Positions 46,536 through 54,087 of a stretch of 64,000 nucleotides of DNA are shown in pieces. The translations under genes and the position numbers were made by a program. The stretch covers positions 124,001 through 188,000 of the forward strand of contig JADCLS010000001.1 in the NCBI GenBank assembly GCA_026702845.1, read 5' to 3'. This DNA is from Candidatus Heimdallarchaeota archaeon (GTDB taxonomy: Archaea > Asgardarchaeota > Heimdallarchaeia > Heimdallarchaeales > Kariarchaeaceae). The notes beneath the pieces are model-generated. The model saw nothing but the letters and a program-made list of their open reading frames with translations, did no database searches and had not been told where the DNA came from. Each line of letters begins with the position of its first letter. Position 1 is the first letter of the stretch.

Positions 46536-46771
46536 TTCAAAATGAAGTATTTTAGGAGGGATAAGTGCATTTCTGTTAAGATTTCTTGAAATCCTTAATA
46601 TTCAACACTGAACCATTCAGATTTCCATTTACTGGATTATTTAATTTGGATGACCAGATGAGGAGGTCTCAATCCATTCACATGCTCAAAATATGATGGG
46701 GTTATGAGAGCAAGTTGCATATATTCAAGATTATCTAAGTTAATTTTCTTGGCTTTCAAAGAATCATGATT

Positions 46772-47806
46772 CTATTCATTTTCTTCTGAATCAATTAATT
46801 TAACTAGTTTTTCTAATTCAAGATCAATTGAATTTTTTAAAGCAACCATAACTGCAGTTGCCCAATTCGCTATATTTGAGAGATGGTTCTCATTATTAAA
46901 ATCATATTCCTTTGGATAGCTTATTGTAATGATGTTGTATACTCGTCGTTCAACGACATCTTTTGCTAATTCTGACTTAGTGACATTAGGAATTCTATCA
47001 ATCAAAGATTCAATCAACTCATAAACTGGATCAATAAACATTAATGATTTAGGTTCATATCCCTCGGTTTTCCAATACTGATTCTTCTCCCAGAAGTTAA
47101 TTATTACTTGGAATCGTTTCCCTCGGGGGAATCTGAAACCATAATTGATATTTACATGTTCTGATTTGATACCACTTGAGTACTCCAAATAACTGTTCTC
47201 AGTACTTTTTGATTTTGGGAACCAGTCAAATTCTTGTAATTCTGAAACTATCTGATCAAAAAATTGCCAATAGATTGCCTTGCGAGATCGGAATTCTGGT
47301 TTATTCTCTTGGTCTCCACCAGATAATGGCATCTCATAATCAGTTGATGCAATTGAGAATGAAATGACCTTCTTAGAGTTTTCTATAGATACGATTTCCA
47401 GTTTTATTGGGAAATAGTACCGATTTTTGTCAAGTGAGGATTCATTTAAAATTCTGATGGCCTCAAGATGACCAGGTCTGAATGATTCTGCAATCCAAAT
47501 ACAATACTTTGCATCATGCTGAGCTCCATATGGCCCCTTCACATCTATTTGATTACCTACCTCGATTTCATTGAGATACTTTGACATGGTAGGGCTATCT
47601 GTCTGTTTAACAGTGATCTGTAATATTTTTCGTGTGGGTGATGAGGAGATGGTATATGCTCGCTTCACAGATACTCCATCAATCTCAGCTCTGACCATGA
47701 TGAACTGACCGAGTTGCCAATGAAAATCCTCAGGTGTCTGAAGTGTGAGAGTGTGTGTATCCATCGTCTCCCTTTGTTTGTGAGTAACAGTTGCTGTGAA
47801 TTCCAT
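46772..47806 (-). CDS. Chimeric ORF: FNR FAD-domain N-half fused to nuclease C-half
   Basis: A 344-residue in-frame fusion, the reciprocal of 30620-31333. Residues 1-94 are the FAD-binding half of a ferredoxin-reductase-like protein: QLGQFIMVRAEIDGVSVKRA, then AYTISSSPT (the FAD-site R-x-Y-T-x-x-S) and GNQIDVKGPYG. From residue 95 the sequence is the C-terminal part of a DUF4268 nuclease: AKYCIWIAESFRPGHLEAIR, KLEIVSIENSKKVISFSIAS and RKAIYWQFFDQIVSELQEF. Joining its halves to those of the left chimera restores both parents. It starts 3 bp after the TerB-like gene, the FNR's original operon position. Probably inactive as either parent. Confidence 0.85.
   Translation of the reverse strand: MEFTATVTHKQRETMDTHTLTLQTPEDFHWQLGQFIMVRAEIDGVSVKRAYTISSSPTRKILQITVKQTDSPTMSKYLNEIEVGNQIDVKGPYGAQHDAKYCIWIAESFRPGHLEAIRILNESSLDKNRYYFPIKLEIVSIENSKKVISFSIASTDYEMPLSGGDQENKPEFRSRKAIYWQFFDQIVSELQEFDWFPKSKSTENSYLEYSSGIKSEHVNINYGFRFPRGKRFQVIINFWEKNQYWKTEGYEPKSLMFIDPVYELIESLIDRIPNVTKSELAKDVVERRVYNIITISYPKEYDFNNENHLSNIANWATAVMVALKNSIDLELEKLVKLIDSEENE
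47526..47532. repeat. Right copy of the 7-bp junction core CCATATG
   Basis: CCATATG at the breakpoint in the right chimeric gene, in the same orientation and reading frame as the left copy at 31038-31044. The distance between copies (16,488 bp) is the inferred length of the integrated circle. Confidence 0.75.
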
Positions 47807-47809
47807 GGT

Positions 47810-48139
47810 TTAGCCATCCTCCTGATGTAATGCACGATGTAACTCATCAATCAATGCCCTCTCATCATCCGTGATGACATCATCCTCGTTAGCTATCCTC
47901 AGAGCATTTTCGATAATATCATGTTGCATATCCTTTAACAATTCATAAAATTCCGTATCATTAAGTCCAGATTCCAGAACTTCATACAATTGCAACTGCA
48001 TATTCTTAAAGGCATCAATTGCCCAGGATATGATTCTTTCCTCATCCAGGGTGATAATATCATCCTTCAAGGCAACTCTCTGTAAATTCTTCAGGTAGTT
48101 TTCGATGGCCAAATCGATTTCTTCCTTGTTTCGATACAT
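47810..48139 (-). CDS. TerB-like small helical protein with two acidic loop motifs
   Basis: A 109-residue protein with two units RVALKDDIITLDEERIISWA and ENALRIANEDDVITDDERAL, each D-D-x-I-T-x-D-E-R. The gene at 4228-4530 has the same architecture, so this is a recurring small family, possibly calcium- or metal-responsive. It is directly upstream of the FNR 5' half (3-bp gap), so in the undisrupted chromosome it and the FNR formed an operon. Function unknown. Confidence 0.7.
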   Translation of the reverse strand: MYRNKEEIDLAIENYLKNLQRVALKDDIITLDEERIISWAIDAFKNMQLQLYEVLESGLNDTEFYELLKDMQHDIIENALRIANEDDVITDDERALIDELHRALHQEDG

Positions 48140-48230
48140 TGATTGAGTTCAGATGATTTGAATACATAAAGGTTAGCACTTATGAGAATATTGTGTCATC
48201 TGCTTATTCAGTGGAAACAGAATTACTTAT

Positions 48231-49121
48231 CTATTGATGCTGCAACCCTAGAGGAGTATACTTACTACTAAAAAACAGACTGGCTGGCAATATTTGAAGA
48301 AATACAAAGTAGATGAATGATTTAGGTACACTGTAGCTGACAAATAGAAAGGTATCACTAATCACGATTCCAGCAGGAGCAAATGCTGCTATTAGAGTAA
48401 TCAAACTAACCAGCAATTTGATCATAAGAAACCCAACTGATCTCCTGGTCATCCATGAGCTATGATACCGATATTTTGGGATTTCATTATGTTTAACGAT
48501 AAGTGATTGATTATTTAATTCTGATACTACATAAGCAGAATATAATACTGAGGAGAAATACAATGAAGCAGCTGTTCCCTCTCCAAAACTGGGAAATAAT
48601 AGATTAATAGGAGGTTTTGAGTGGATGATGAGTGAAAAAAGAATAATACAAACAATTCCAACTATTATACCTATGATAATGTTTGCCACAACAATCATTC
48701 CACCATCAGTGAATACCTGTTTAATCTCAGGTTTCACCGTTGCATAGATGATGAGTATTAGAAACACAAATATCATGAAGATGAAGGAGCCCAGATAATT
48801 CAAGAGAAATAGAGGTAGAAACTGTGGAAAATGTTGTAGTAGGAAATTTGGCTGATAGAAAAAGATGTGATAAAGGAACAAGAGATAGAATGTAATGAAG
48901 AGTACAAGCTGTCTGGGATTAAAACTAACCTCACGACAATATATCAATGTACACAGGAAGGCAAGAGTACCCAGATAGCTGAGTGCAGTCAATCCATCAC
49001 CAATATGGTTGGGATAGGGAAACATAGTGGGTAGAAATGATTGTGATAGGGAAAAGGAAAGATAGATGTACACTGCTTCCAGAATTACAATGAGGAATGC
49101 CTGAAAAACTATCTTTCTCAT
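48231..49121 (-). CDS. Polytopic membrane protein, unknown
   Basis: A 296-residue protein with seven or eight hydrophobic segments, for example AFLIVILEAVYIYLSFSLSQ, LTALSYLGTLAFLCTLIYC, LVLFITFYLLFLYHIFFY, LGSFIFMIFVFLILIIYA, VVANIIIGIIVGIVCIILFS, and a pair near the C-terminus (LLVSLITLIAAFAPAGIVIS and FLQILPASLFFSS). No transporter or enzyme signature seen. Stands upstream of the TerB-like/FNR pair on the same strand, 91 bp away. Confidence 0.65.
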   Translation of the reverse strand: MRKIVFQAFLIVILEAVYIYLSFSLSQSFLPTMFPYPNHIGDGLTALSYLGTLAFLCTLIYCREVSFNPRQLVLFITFYLLFLYHIFFYQPNFLLQHFPQFLPLFLLNYLGSFIFMIFVFLILIIYATVKPEIKQVFTDGGMIVVANIIIGIIVGIVCIILFSLIIHSKPPINLLFPSFGEGTAASLYFSSVLYSAYVVSELNNQSLIVKHNEIPKYRYHSSWMTRRSVGFLMIKLLVSLITLIAAFAPAGIVISDTFLFVSYSVPKSFIYFVFLQILPASLFFSSKYTPLGLQHQ

Positions 49122-49224
49122 TGTCAGTTCAGGGACTTCATCCCTTGTTAAGCTATCCCCAACAAAATGTTAGAATGCCATTTGATACATCAAATGCAAT
49201 AAAATTCATTTCTGTTGACCTTCT

Positions 49225-50634
49225 TCACTCTTCTGAGGTTACCTTCTGATAATATCGAAGATCCACATATCTTCTGCATACAGGACAGGTATCACTTTCC
49301 CTCACCCATTTAAAAAATTCAAAATAATGGAAATGATACTCACAATGTATACAGATGACTTCTCTGTTACTTTTACTGTATTTATCTGATCTGCATATGG
49401 CACAGGGCTCTCCTGTAGTAACTTCCTCCTTCTCCACCCTCACTGTCCAAATATGTGTATCATCATAGACAAATCTTTCGTTATCCATAAATTCTCTAAT
49501 ATATTGCTGTACCTGCTGCTCAGTTGCATTCAGTCGAAGTCCAAGATCCCTGAAACTGATTTTCTGCAATCGTTGGGTGATCTGACTGATGGTTTTATCA
49601 GTGAGTAGATGGATGCCTCTTGTTTTTGCCAATCCCATTACCTTATGTTTGCTTTTCACAGATAATATATGTGTGGGGTCTAGGAGTAGGATGTATTCCA
49701 ATAGCTCAAAGGCCTCGGGAAGATACTGCAACCTGATCAATAAATTGGCCTTGTTGAAGAGCATGGGTACATTTGTATGCTCCAGTTCGAGATATTTGTT
49801 GCAATACGAGAGTGCCAGCCGATAATTTCCCCGATTAGTGTATGTATTCGCCTCATTCTTGTAGTAATTGGCAATCTCATGATCATCAATCAGATGCCTT
49901 GGTTTCTTTGCAATAAAGAGATTATCCAATGTATCTTTAACCATAAGGCTTTCAAGCTCTGCTAGTGAGGTTTGTGGATCTGTCGTATCTGCGTTGTTTT
50001 TTCTCTTCATGGCCCTGATTTTAAGAAAGATTGTTAGAATAATAAATAACAGAATTGGGGGTAACACATACGTCTTGAATATGTTTTTGGTGTTCTGAAT
50101 GAGATCGAAGTTCCACGATATTTCTTTGTGAAAATCTATCACAAGTATGCTGGGGATGCTTGTGATCTCATCTGCTGTATTGTATGTCAGATCCACATCT
50201 ATTGTTATGGTGATTGATAGATTACCTGATCCTGAAGGTTCTGGTATGGTACTGGTGATGTCTGACCAAATTCCACCTGAGAATAATACCTGCTGATCTT
50301 GATGCTCATTATTCAGTTTCTCATCAATGTAGGTATCACCCCAGGGAAATAGAATATCAATAGTTGTGGATTTTACGGAATATCCCTCCAGAATTTGCCC
50401 TCGGTTATTTAGATACCCGGAGATTCTGGAAAAGGGTTGACTATACATACGTATCTTATAACTAGCGTTTGGCCATATCTCATCATATACATCTAATAGT
50501 TCAAAACTGCTGATATATCGCATATCAATAGTATTCTCTTCCTGCATCACATTAGGTTCGGAATTGCCAGAAGGTATGGCAGTAGATTCTGATAGGATGA
50601 GCAATAGAAATATGCCTACCAGATATACCTTCAT
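49225..50634 (-). CDS. Membrane-anchored TPR protein with RING-like zinc finger
   Basis: A 469-residue protein. A signal peptide (KVYLVGIFLLLILSESTAIP) precedes an extracellular domain of about 165 residues and a membrane helix near residue 195 (YVLPPILLFIILTIFLKI). The cytosolic half has TPR repeats (EANTYTNRGNYRLALSYCNK, LLIRLQYLPEAFELLEYILL), a winged-helix-like stretch and a C-terminal RING-like domain: CAICRSDKYSKSNREVICIH, then CEYHFHYFEFFKWVRESDT and CPVCR. The order CxxC, CxxC, H-x-H, CPxC fits a RING fold, although the sixth canonical ligand is replaced. RING domains typically recruit ubiquitin-conjugating enzymes; Asgards have ubiquitin systems. An E3-like role at the membrane is inference. 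Confidence 0.75.
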   Translation of the reverse strand: MKVYLVGIFLLLILSESTAIPSGNSEPNVMQEENTIDMRYISSFELLDVYDEIWPNASYKIRMYSQPFSRISGYLNNRGQILEGYSVKSTTIDILFPWGDTYIDEKLNNEHQDQQVLFSGGIWSDITSTIPEPSGSGNLSITITIDVDLTYNTADEITSIPSILVIDFHKEISWNFDLIQNTKNIFKTYVLPPILLFIILTIFLKIRAMKRKNNADTTDPQTSLAELESLMVKDTLDNLFIAKKPRHLIDDHEIANYYKNEANTYTNRGNYRLALSYCNKYLELEHTNVPMLFNKANLLIRLQYLPEAFELLEYILLLDPTHILSVKSKHKVMGLAKTRGIHLLTDKTISQITQRLQKISFRDLGLRLNATEQQVQQYIREFMDNERFVYDDTHIWTVRVEKEEVTTGEPCAICRSDKYSKSNREVICIHCEYHFHYFEFFKWVRESDTCPVCRRYVDLRYYQKVTSEE

Positions 50635-50869
50635 TGATAAGGTGGTAGTTCATAACCTACAAAAATAATTTGTAGAGATTATGGGTAAAAGCCAGTATCT
50701 GCATGTAAATACTTGAATTTCAATATAAGAGATCAATTTCTTAAGGTAGTCATATAATTTTCCTCTTCCTGAATGCATTGATCATAACTGTTACAACGAA
50801 TCGGAATTATACACTTTCTTTACTCAAATTTTAGCTCTACTTATATATTTATGAATCCTATATTCACCT

Positions 50870-51427
50870 ATGAAGCTACGGGAATTAAATCTGGCAACCT
50901 GGCCGGATACACCCCAAGAGAAGCAGATATATGTTGGAGTACATGTATTCATTCTATTCCATGCCATTTTTGTCTACATTCTCTTCTCTCCCCTGGTCTT
51001 CAGTATGGATGTGCACTGGCTATTTTTGTTGAGAACTGATTCAGATATATACAAGCCATTTGGCCTCTTCTATGGCTTACTTGGATTTGGTGCACGGGGG
51101 TTGCCAAATCGTATCAGGACAACACTGAATGTTAGATTCATCGCATCTTATCTGTTTGCCAATTTAGTAGCTGTCTGGCATATGTTTGAAGTGTATGGAG
51201 AGGGTAAACTAATCAATATGGAAGGCCTGGAACAATCCTCATTCACCTATCTCCTCATGATCATACTCTCCCCATTTCATACCCTCATCTCCTCTCCATT
51301 TCCCATTTGGTTTATTGTGGGTTACCTTGTTGGTAATAGATATTTTCTCAATAAGATGAGACGTCAAGCTCGACTGTCACCTGAACGTATTGAAAAAAAC
51401 AAGAAATGGGAACGAATTCTGGGGTAA
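50870..51427 (+). CDS. Four-segment membrane protein, unknown
   Basis: A 185-residue protein starting MKLRELNLATW at 50870. It has about four hydrophobic segments: VGVHVFILFHAIFVYILFSP, KPFGLFYGLLGFGARG, RFIASYLFANLVAVWHMF, and YLLMIILSPFHTLISSPFPI with IWFIVGYLVGNRYFL. It ends in a basic cytosolic tail (NKMRRQARLSPERIEKNKK). It diverges from the RING-like protein gene. A TATA-like CTTATATATTTATG element overlaps the region just upstream. No family recognised. Confidence 0.65.
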   Translation: MKLRELNLATWPDTPQEKQIYVGVHVFILFHAIFVYILFSPLVFSMDVHWLFLLRTDSDIYKPFGLFYGLLGFGARGLPNRIRTTLNVRFIASYLFANLVAVWHMFEVYGEGKLINMEGLEQSSFTYLLMIILSPFHTLISSPFPIWFIVGYLVGNRYFLNKMRRQARLSPERIEKNKKWERILG

Positions 51428-51538
51428 TCCAGATGTCACTCTTCTGCTTGAGCATTCAATATGAACATGTGTAGAATCCATTCAATTCCATTTCGCTTAC
51501 ATGAAATTATTTATGTATCTGATTAGTGGATAGTATTT

Positions 51539-51952
51539 ATGACTAGAGTCAAGCCGTATATAATGGTGAGTAATGCCAAAAAAGCTCTTGAAGCCTACTC
51601 TGAGGTTTTCAATGCAGAACTAATCGCCAGAATGAAATTTGCACCTGGAATGGGCCTTCCTGATGACTATGATTATGAGAACTCCACCATGCACTGCAGT
51701 TTCAAGCTGGGAGAAGCAGTTCTCTTCATGGCAGATGATGTACAAAATGAATATGTGACTGGTGGTAAGGTGGATATCATGGTAGAGCCTGAAACTCTAG
51801 ATGAGATGAGAGCAATATATCATAGAGCTGAGAAAGCTGGATGGACCATCGATCAGAAGCTGGAGAAGATGTACTGGGGTGACTGGTATTGCAGGGTCAC
51901 AGATCCCTTTGGAGTATCCTGGCAGATGGATATCAGTGATGACAAGCAATAG
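51539..51952 (+). CDS. VOC-family (PhnB/glyoxalase-like) protein
   Basis: A 137-residue vicinal-oxygen-chelate protein of the PhnB-like type. It opens with VKPYIMVSNAKKALEAYSEV then FNAELIARMKFAPGMG, has the middle strand MHCSFKLGEAVLFMADD and the C-terminal YWGDWYCRVTDPFGVSWQMD (the D-P-F-G motif with metal-facing residues). VOC proteins are metal-dependent isomerases, lyases or binding proteins; this subgroup is mostly uncharacterised. Cytosolic, probable dimer. It lies upstream of the long gap before actin. Confidence 0.85.
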   Translation: MTRVKPYIMVSNAKKALEAYSEVFNAELIARMKFAPGMGLPDDYDYENSTMHCSFKLGEAVLFMADDVQNEYVTGGKVDIMVEPETLDEMRAIYHRAEKAGWTIDQKLEKMYWGDWYCRVTDPFGVSWQMDISDDKQ

Positions 51953-52180
51953 ATTCTTATTAAAAATCAATCAATAAACATACAGTATTAACAGATTTTT
52001 CAATTAAATATGCACGTGTTGTAAGAAAGTATTTCGAACGTACATATGTATTTATCGGAATAAACTAAACGATTATTGAACCTCACAGTATGAATCAAAC
52101 AATTTTGATATTTCCCAAAGATAAATATGCGTAAATATGAGTACTTGGAGCAGTTTACTCCTAAACTTGTGCGCCAACTA

Positions 52181-52216
52181 ATGAGGATAGAGTTACTAGA
52201 TACACTTTAATACTAT
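52181..52216. repeat. 36-bp direct repeat upstream of actin, copy 1
   Basis: Starts ATGAGGATA, then five variable bases (GAGTT), then ACTAGATACACTTTAATACT followed by AT. The second copy at 52472-52507 keeps the same spacing and differs in the five bases and one T/A. They lie 291 bp apart. Could be binding sites or insertion-site remnants. Confidence 0.65.
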
Positions 52217-52471
52217 GAATCTTGGGCATTTTCCCAGATCACTGAAAATATTTATTTTTAGAGCTTGAGTGGCCATATGACTAGACTACAACTGAATAGC
52301 TTACAAAATTAATGCATAAAATGGGCATTTTCGATTCTCGTAAATGCGTATCCAGTCAAGAGAGATTGAGCTGATGAATATTGCCATCCTAGCCTTTGGA
52401 TCTATTCCCTGTACTCATTAATTTATTAAATCAACTGTTTTTTATTTCAGTAGTTTTTTGATTTAAAGCAC

Positions 52472-52507
52472 ATGAGGATACTTATACTAGATACACTTTT
52501 ATACTAT
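52472..52507. repeat. 36-bp direct repeat upstream of actin, copy 2
   Basis: ATGAGGATA, variable CTTAT, then ACTAGATACACTTTTATACT followed by AT. It matches copy 1 at 52181-52216 with identical spacing. This copy is about 175 bp upstream of the actin TATA-like element. Confidence 0.65.
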
Positions 52508-52679
52508 TAGGTCTTGCTAATCCTTAGTATTTTGGCTATTAGGGGCTCATAGTTGCAAAATTGCAGTTAGGAAGGGAAAACCAAAAAATGTATGTACAAT
52601 ACATATGGTAAATATCAATTATCCGGTTTAGAGCCATGTTCTCAACATTTTCTTCATATTTATGATTCACAGTGAAAAC

Positions 52680-52690
52680 AATTATATACT
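52680..52690 (+). promoter_or_regulatory. TATA-like element of the actin gene
   Basis: AATTATATACT preceded by a purine-rich stretch (GTGAAAAC), fitting an archaeal BRE/TATA pair. Transcription from here would give a leader of about 150 nt before the actin ATG, unusually long for an archaeon. The leader contains GC-rich patches (for example GCAGCGCGGGTTGCG) that may fold. Confidence 0.4.
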
Positions 52691-52862
52691 CTAGGAAGAT
52701 AACCTATGTTGTATTGCATATCACAATTGGTAAGCAGCGCGGGTTGCGTTATCAAGGGCTGGAATCAAAAAATTTCACCTTTTATTGCATCTGCACTGGG
52801 TCTCACCTATCCAGGGTGGATGTATAGCCAATTTACTTGCAATTATTTCGGAGAAAAGAACA

Positions 52863-53999
52863 ATGAGCGAAGAAATTGCCAACAGAGCACTAGTTATCGA
52901 TAACGGTACTGGTCTCTCCAAGAACGGTTTTGCCGGTGAGGATCAACCCCGAAGTGTCTTCCCAACACTTGTAGGTTATCCAAAATACCAATCCATTATG
53001 ACTGATGTGGATCACTACGTACGTGAGTACTATATCGGTGATGAGGCCCTCAATCTAAGAGGTGTTCTCAAGCTACACTACCCAATCGAGCATGGCCAAG
53101 TTGATAACTGGGGTGCCATGGAAAAAATCTGGAGCTTCACCTTCTTCAACGACATGAGAGTGAACCCAGCCGAACACCCAGTCCTTCTGACTGAGCCCCC
53201 AATGAACAACCTCAACAATCGTGAGAAGATGGCTGAGTTGATGTTCGAGACCTTCAACGTACCTGGCATGTACATTTCCATGCAGGCAGTACTTTCACTG
53301 TATGCTTCTGGAAGAACAACTGGTATCGTCGTGGACAGTGGTGACGGTGTAACACACGTTGTACCTGTATATGAGGGTTTCAGCCTCACACACGCCATTA
53401 GCCGTATCGACATCGGTGGTCGTGACATCACCGACTACCTACGAAGACTCCTCAGACAGAGAGGTTATGCACTAACCAGCTCTGCAGAGAAGGAAATTGT
53501 CCGTGACATCAAGGAGAGACTCTGCTATGTGGCACTCGATCCCAACAAAGAGATGGCCCTTGCCGACAAGGTATCCGGAATGGAGAAGTCATACGTCATG
53601 CCTGACGGATCAACCATCAACCTTGGACAGGAGAGATTCCTCGCACCCGAGGTCTTCTTCCAGCCAGCCTCAATCGGTTCAGAAGAGGTTCCAGTTCACG
53701 AGCTTATCTTCAGTGCCATCCAGAAGTGTGATGTCGACATTAGGCCTCACCTGTACTCCAACATCGTCCTATCCGGTGGTTCCACAATGTTCCCCGGTCT
53801 AAAAGAGAGACTTTCCAAGGAGCTTGTTGCACTTGTACCTGATGGAGTAGATGTTAAGGTCGTAGCACCCCCAGAGAGAAGATATTCAGTCTGGATCGGT
53901 GGTTCCATCCTTGCTTCACTCAAGACCTTCGGTAAGATGTGGGTATCCAAGAAGGAATACTCAGATCAGGGTCCCAGATCAGTACACAGATGCATTTAG
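52863..53999 (+). CDS. Asgard actin (lokiactin-like), full length
   Basis: A 378-residue actin, close to the 375 of eukaryotic actin. Phosphate loop 1 is [20 protein letters not shown] (about residues 11-30), phosphate loop 2 is [20 protein letters not shown] (near 153), the adenosine motif is [15 protein letters not shown] (near 303) and the C-terminus is [20 protein letters not shown] followed by SKKEY and SVHRCI. These are the ATPase-core motifs of filament-forming actins. The ATG at 52863 has a GGAGA Shine-Dalgarno sequence 9 bp upstream; the longer frame from 52785 is rejected. Codon use is GC-richer than in its neighbours, as for a highly expressed gene. Its 3' end is copied six more times in this window (copies B to G). 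Confidence 0.97.
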   Translation: MSEEIANRALVIDNGTGLSKNGFAGEDQPRSVFPTLVGYPKYQSIMTDVDHYVREYYIGDEALNLRGVLKLHYPIEHGQVDNWGAMEKIWSFTFFNDMRVNPAEHPVLLTEPPMNNLNNREKMAELMFETFNVPGMYISMQAVLSLYASGRTTGIVVDSGDGVTHVVPVYEGFSLTHAISRIDIGGRDITDYLRRLLRQRGYALTSSAEKEIVRDIKERLCYVALDPNKEMALADKVSGMEKSYVMPDGSTINLGQERFLAPEVFFQPASIGSEEVPVHELIFSAIQKCDVDIRPHLYSNIVLSGGSTMFPGLKERLSKELVALVPDGVDVKVVAPPERRYSVWIGGSILASLKTFGKMWVSKKEYSDQGPRSVHRCI

Positions 54000-54087
54000 A
54001 GAACTAAAAGCAGAAATATCTCACAGAATTAAAAAATAATTAATATTAAACATTAATCCTTAAAAAAAACACACTTCAGATTTATTT

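Larger units (their letters stand above)
31038..47532. mobile_element. Integrated 16,488-bp element inferred from reciprocal gene fusions
   Basis: Both ends lie in chimeric genes on the same strand: nuclease N-half/FNR C-half on the left, FNR N-half/nuclease C-half on the right. Both junctions share CCATATG (31038-31044 and 47526-47532). Single-crossover integration of a circle carrying an intact nuclease gene into an intact FNR gene gives exactly this arrangement. Rejoining restores a 232-residue FNR with the canonical GPYGRF motif and a 349-residue nuclease. Contents are an IS110 transposase, a TA pair between actin fragments, an HTH protein, small unknown genes and the zinc-ribbon/helicase/methyltransferase protein. 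The left two thirds look more AT-rich by eye than the flanks. No tyrosine or serine integrase is visible, so the recombinase is unidentified. Confidence 0.8.
51953..52862. other. 910-bp gap upstream of actin
   Basis: No convincing gene on either strand. It holds two copies of a 36-bp direct repeat, a TATA-like actin promoter and, downstream of that, an apparent leader of about 150 nt. The length is unusual for this gene-dense window and suits either complex control of the actin gene or decayed insertion DNA on its 5' side. Confidence 0.5.

Noticed and set aside
30620..47806. A simple inversion as the cause of the two gene chimeras
   Set aside because: An inversion with breakpoints in two genes would leave the two in-frame fusions on opposite strands. 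Both are on the minus strand, which fits insertion of a circle.
52690..52862. A tRNA or tRNA-like gene upstream of actin (AATTGGTAAGC stretch)
   Set aside because: No matching acceptor stem, anticodon arm or T-loop consensus could be found around it.
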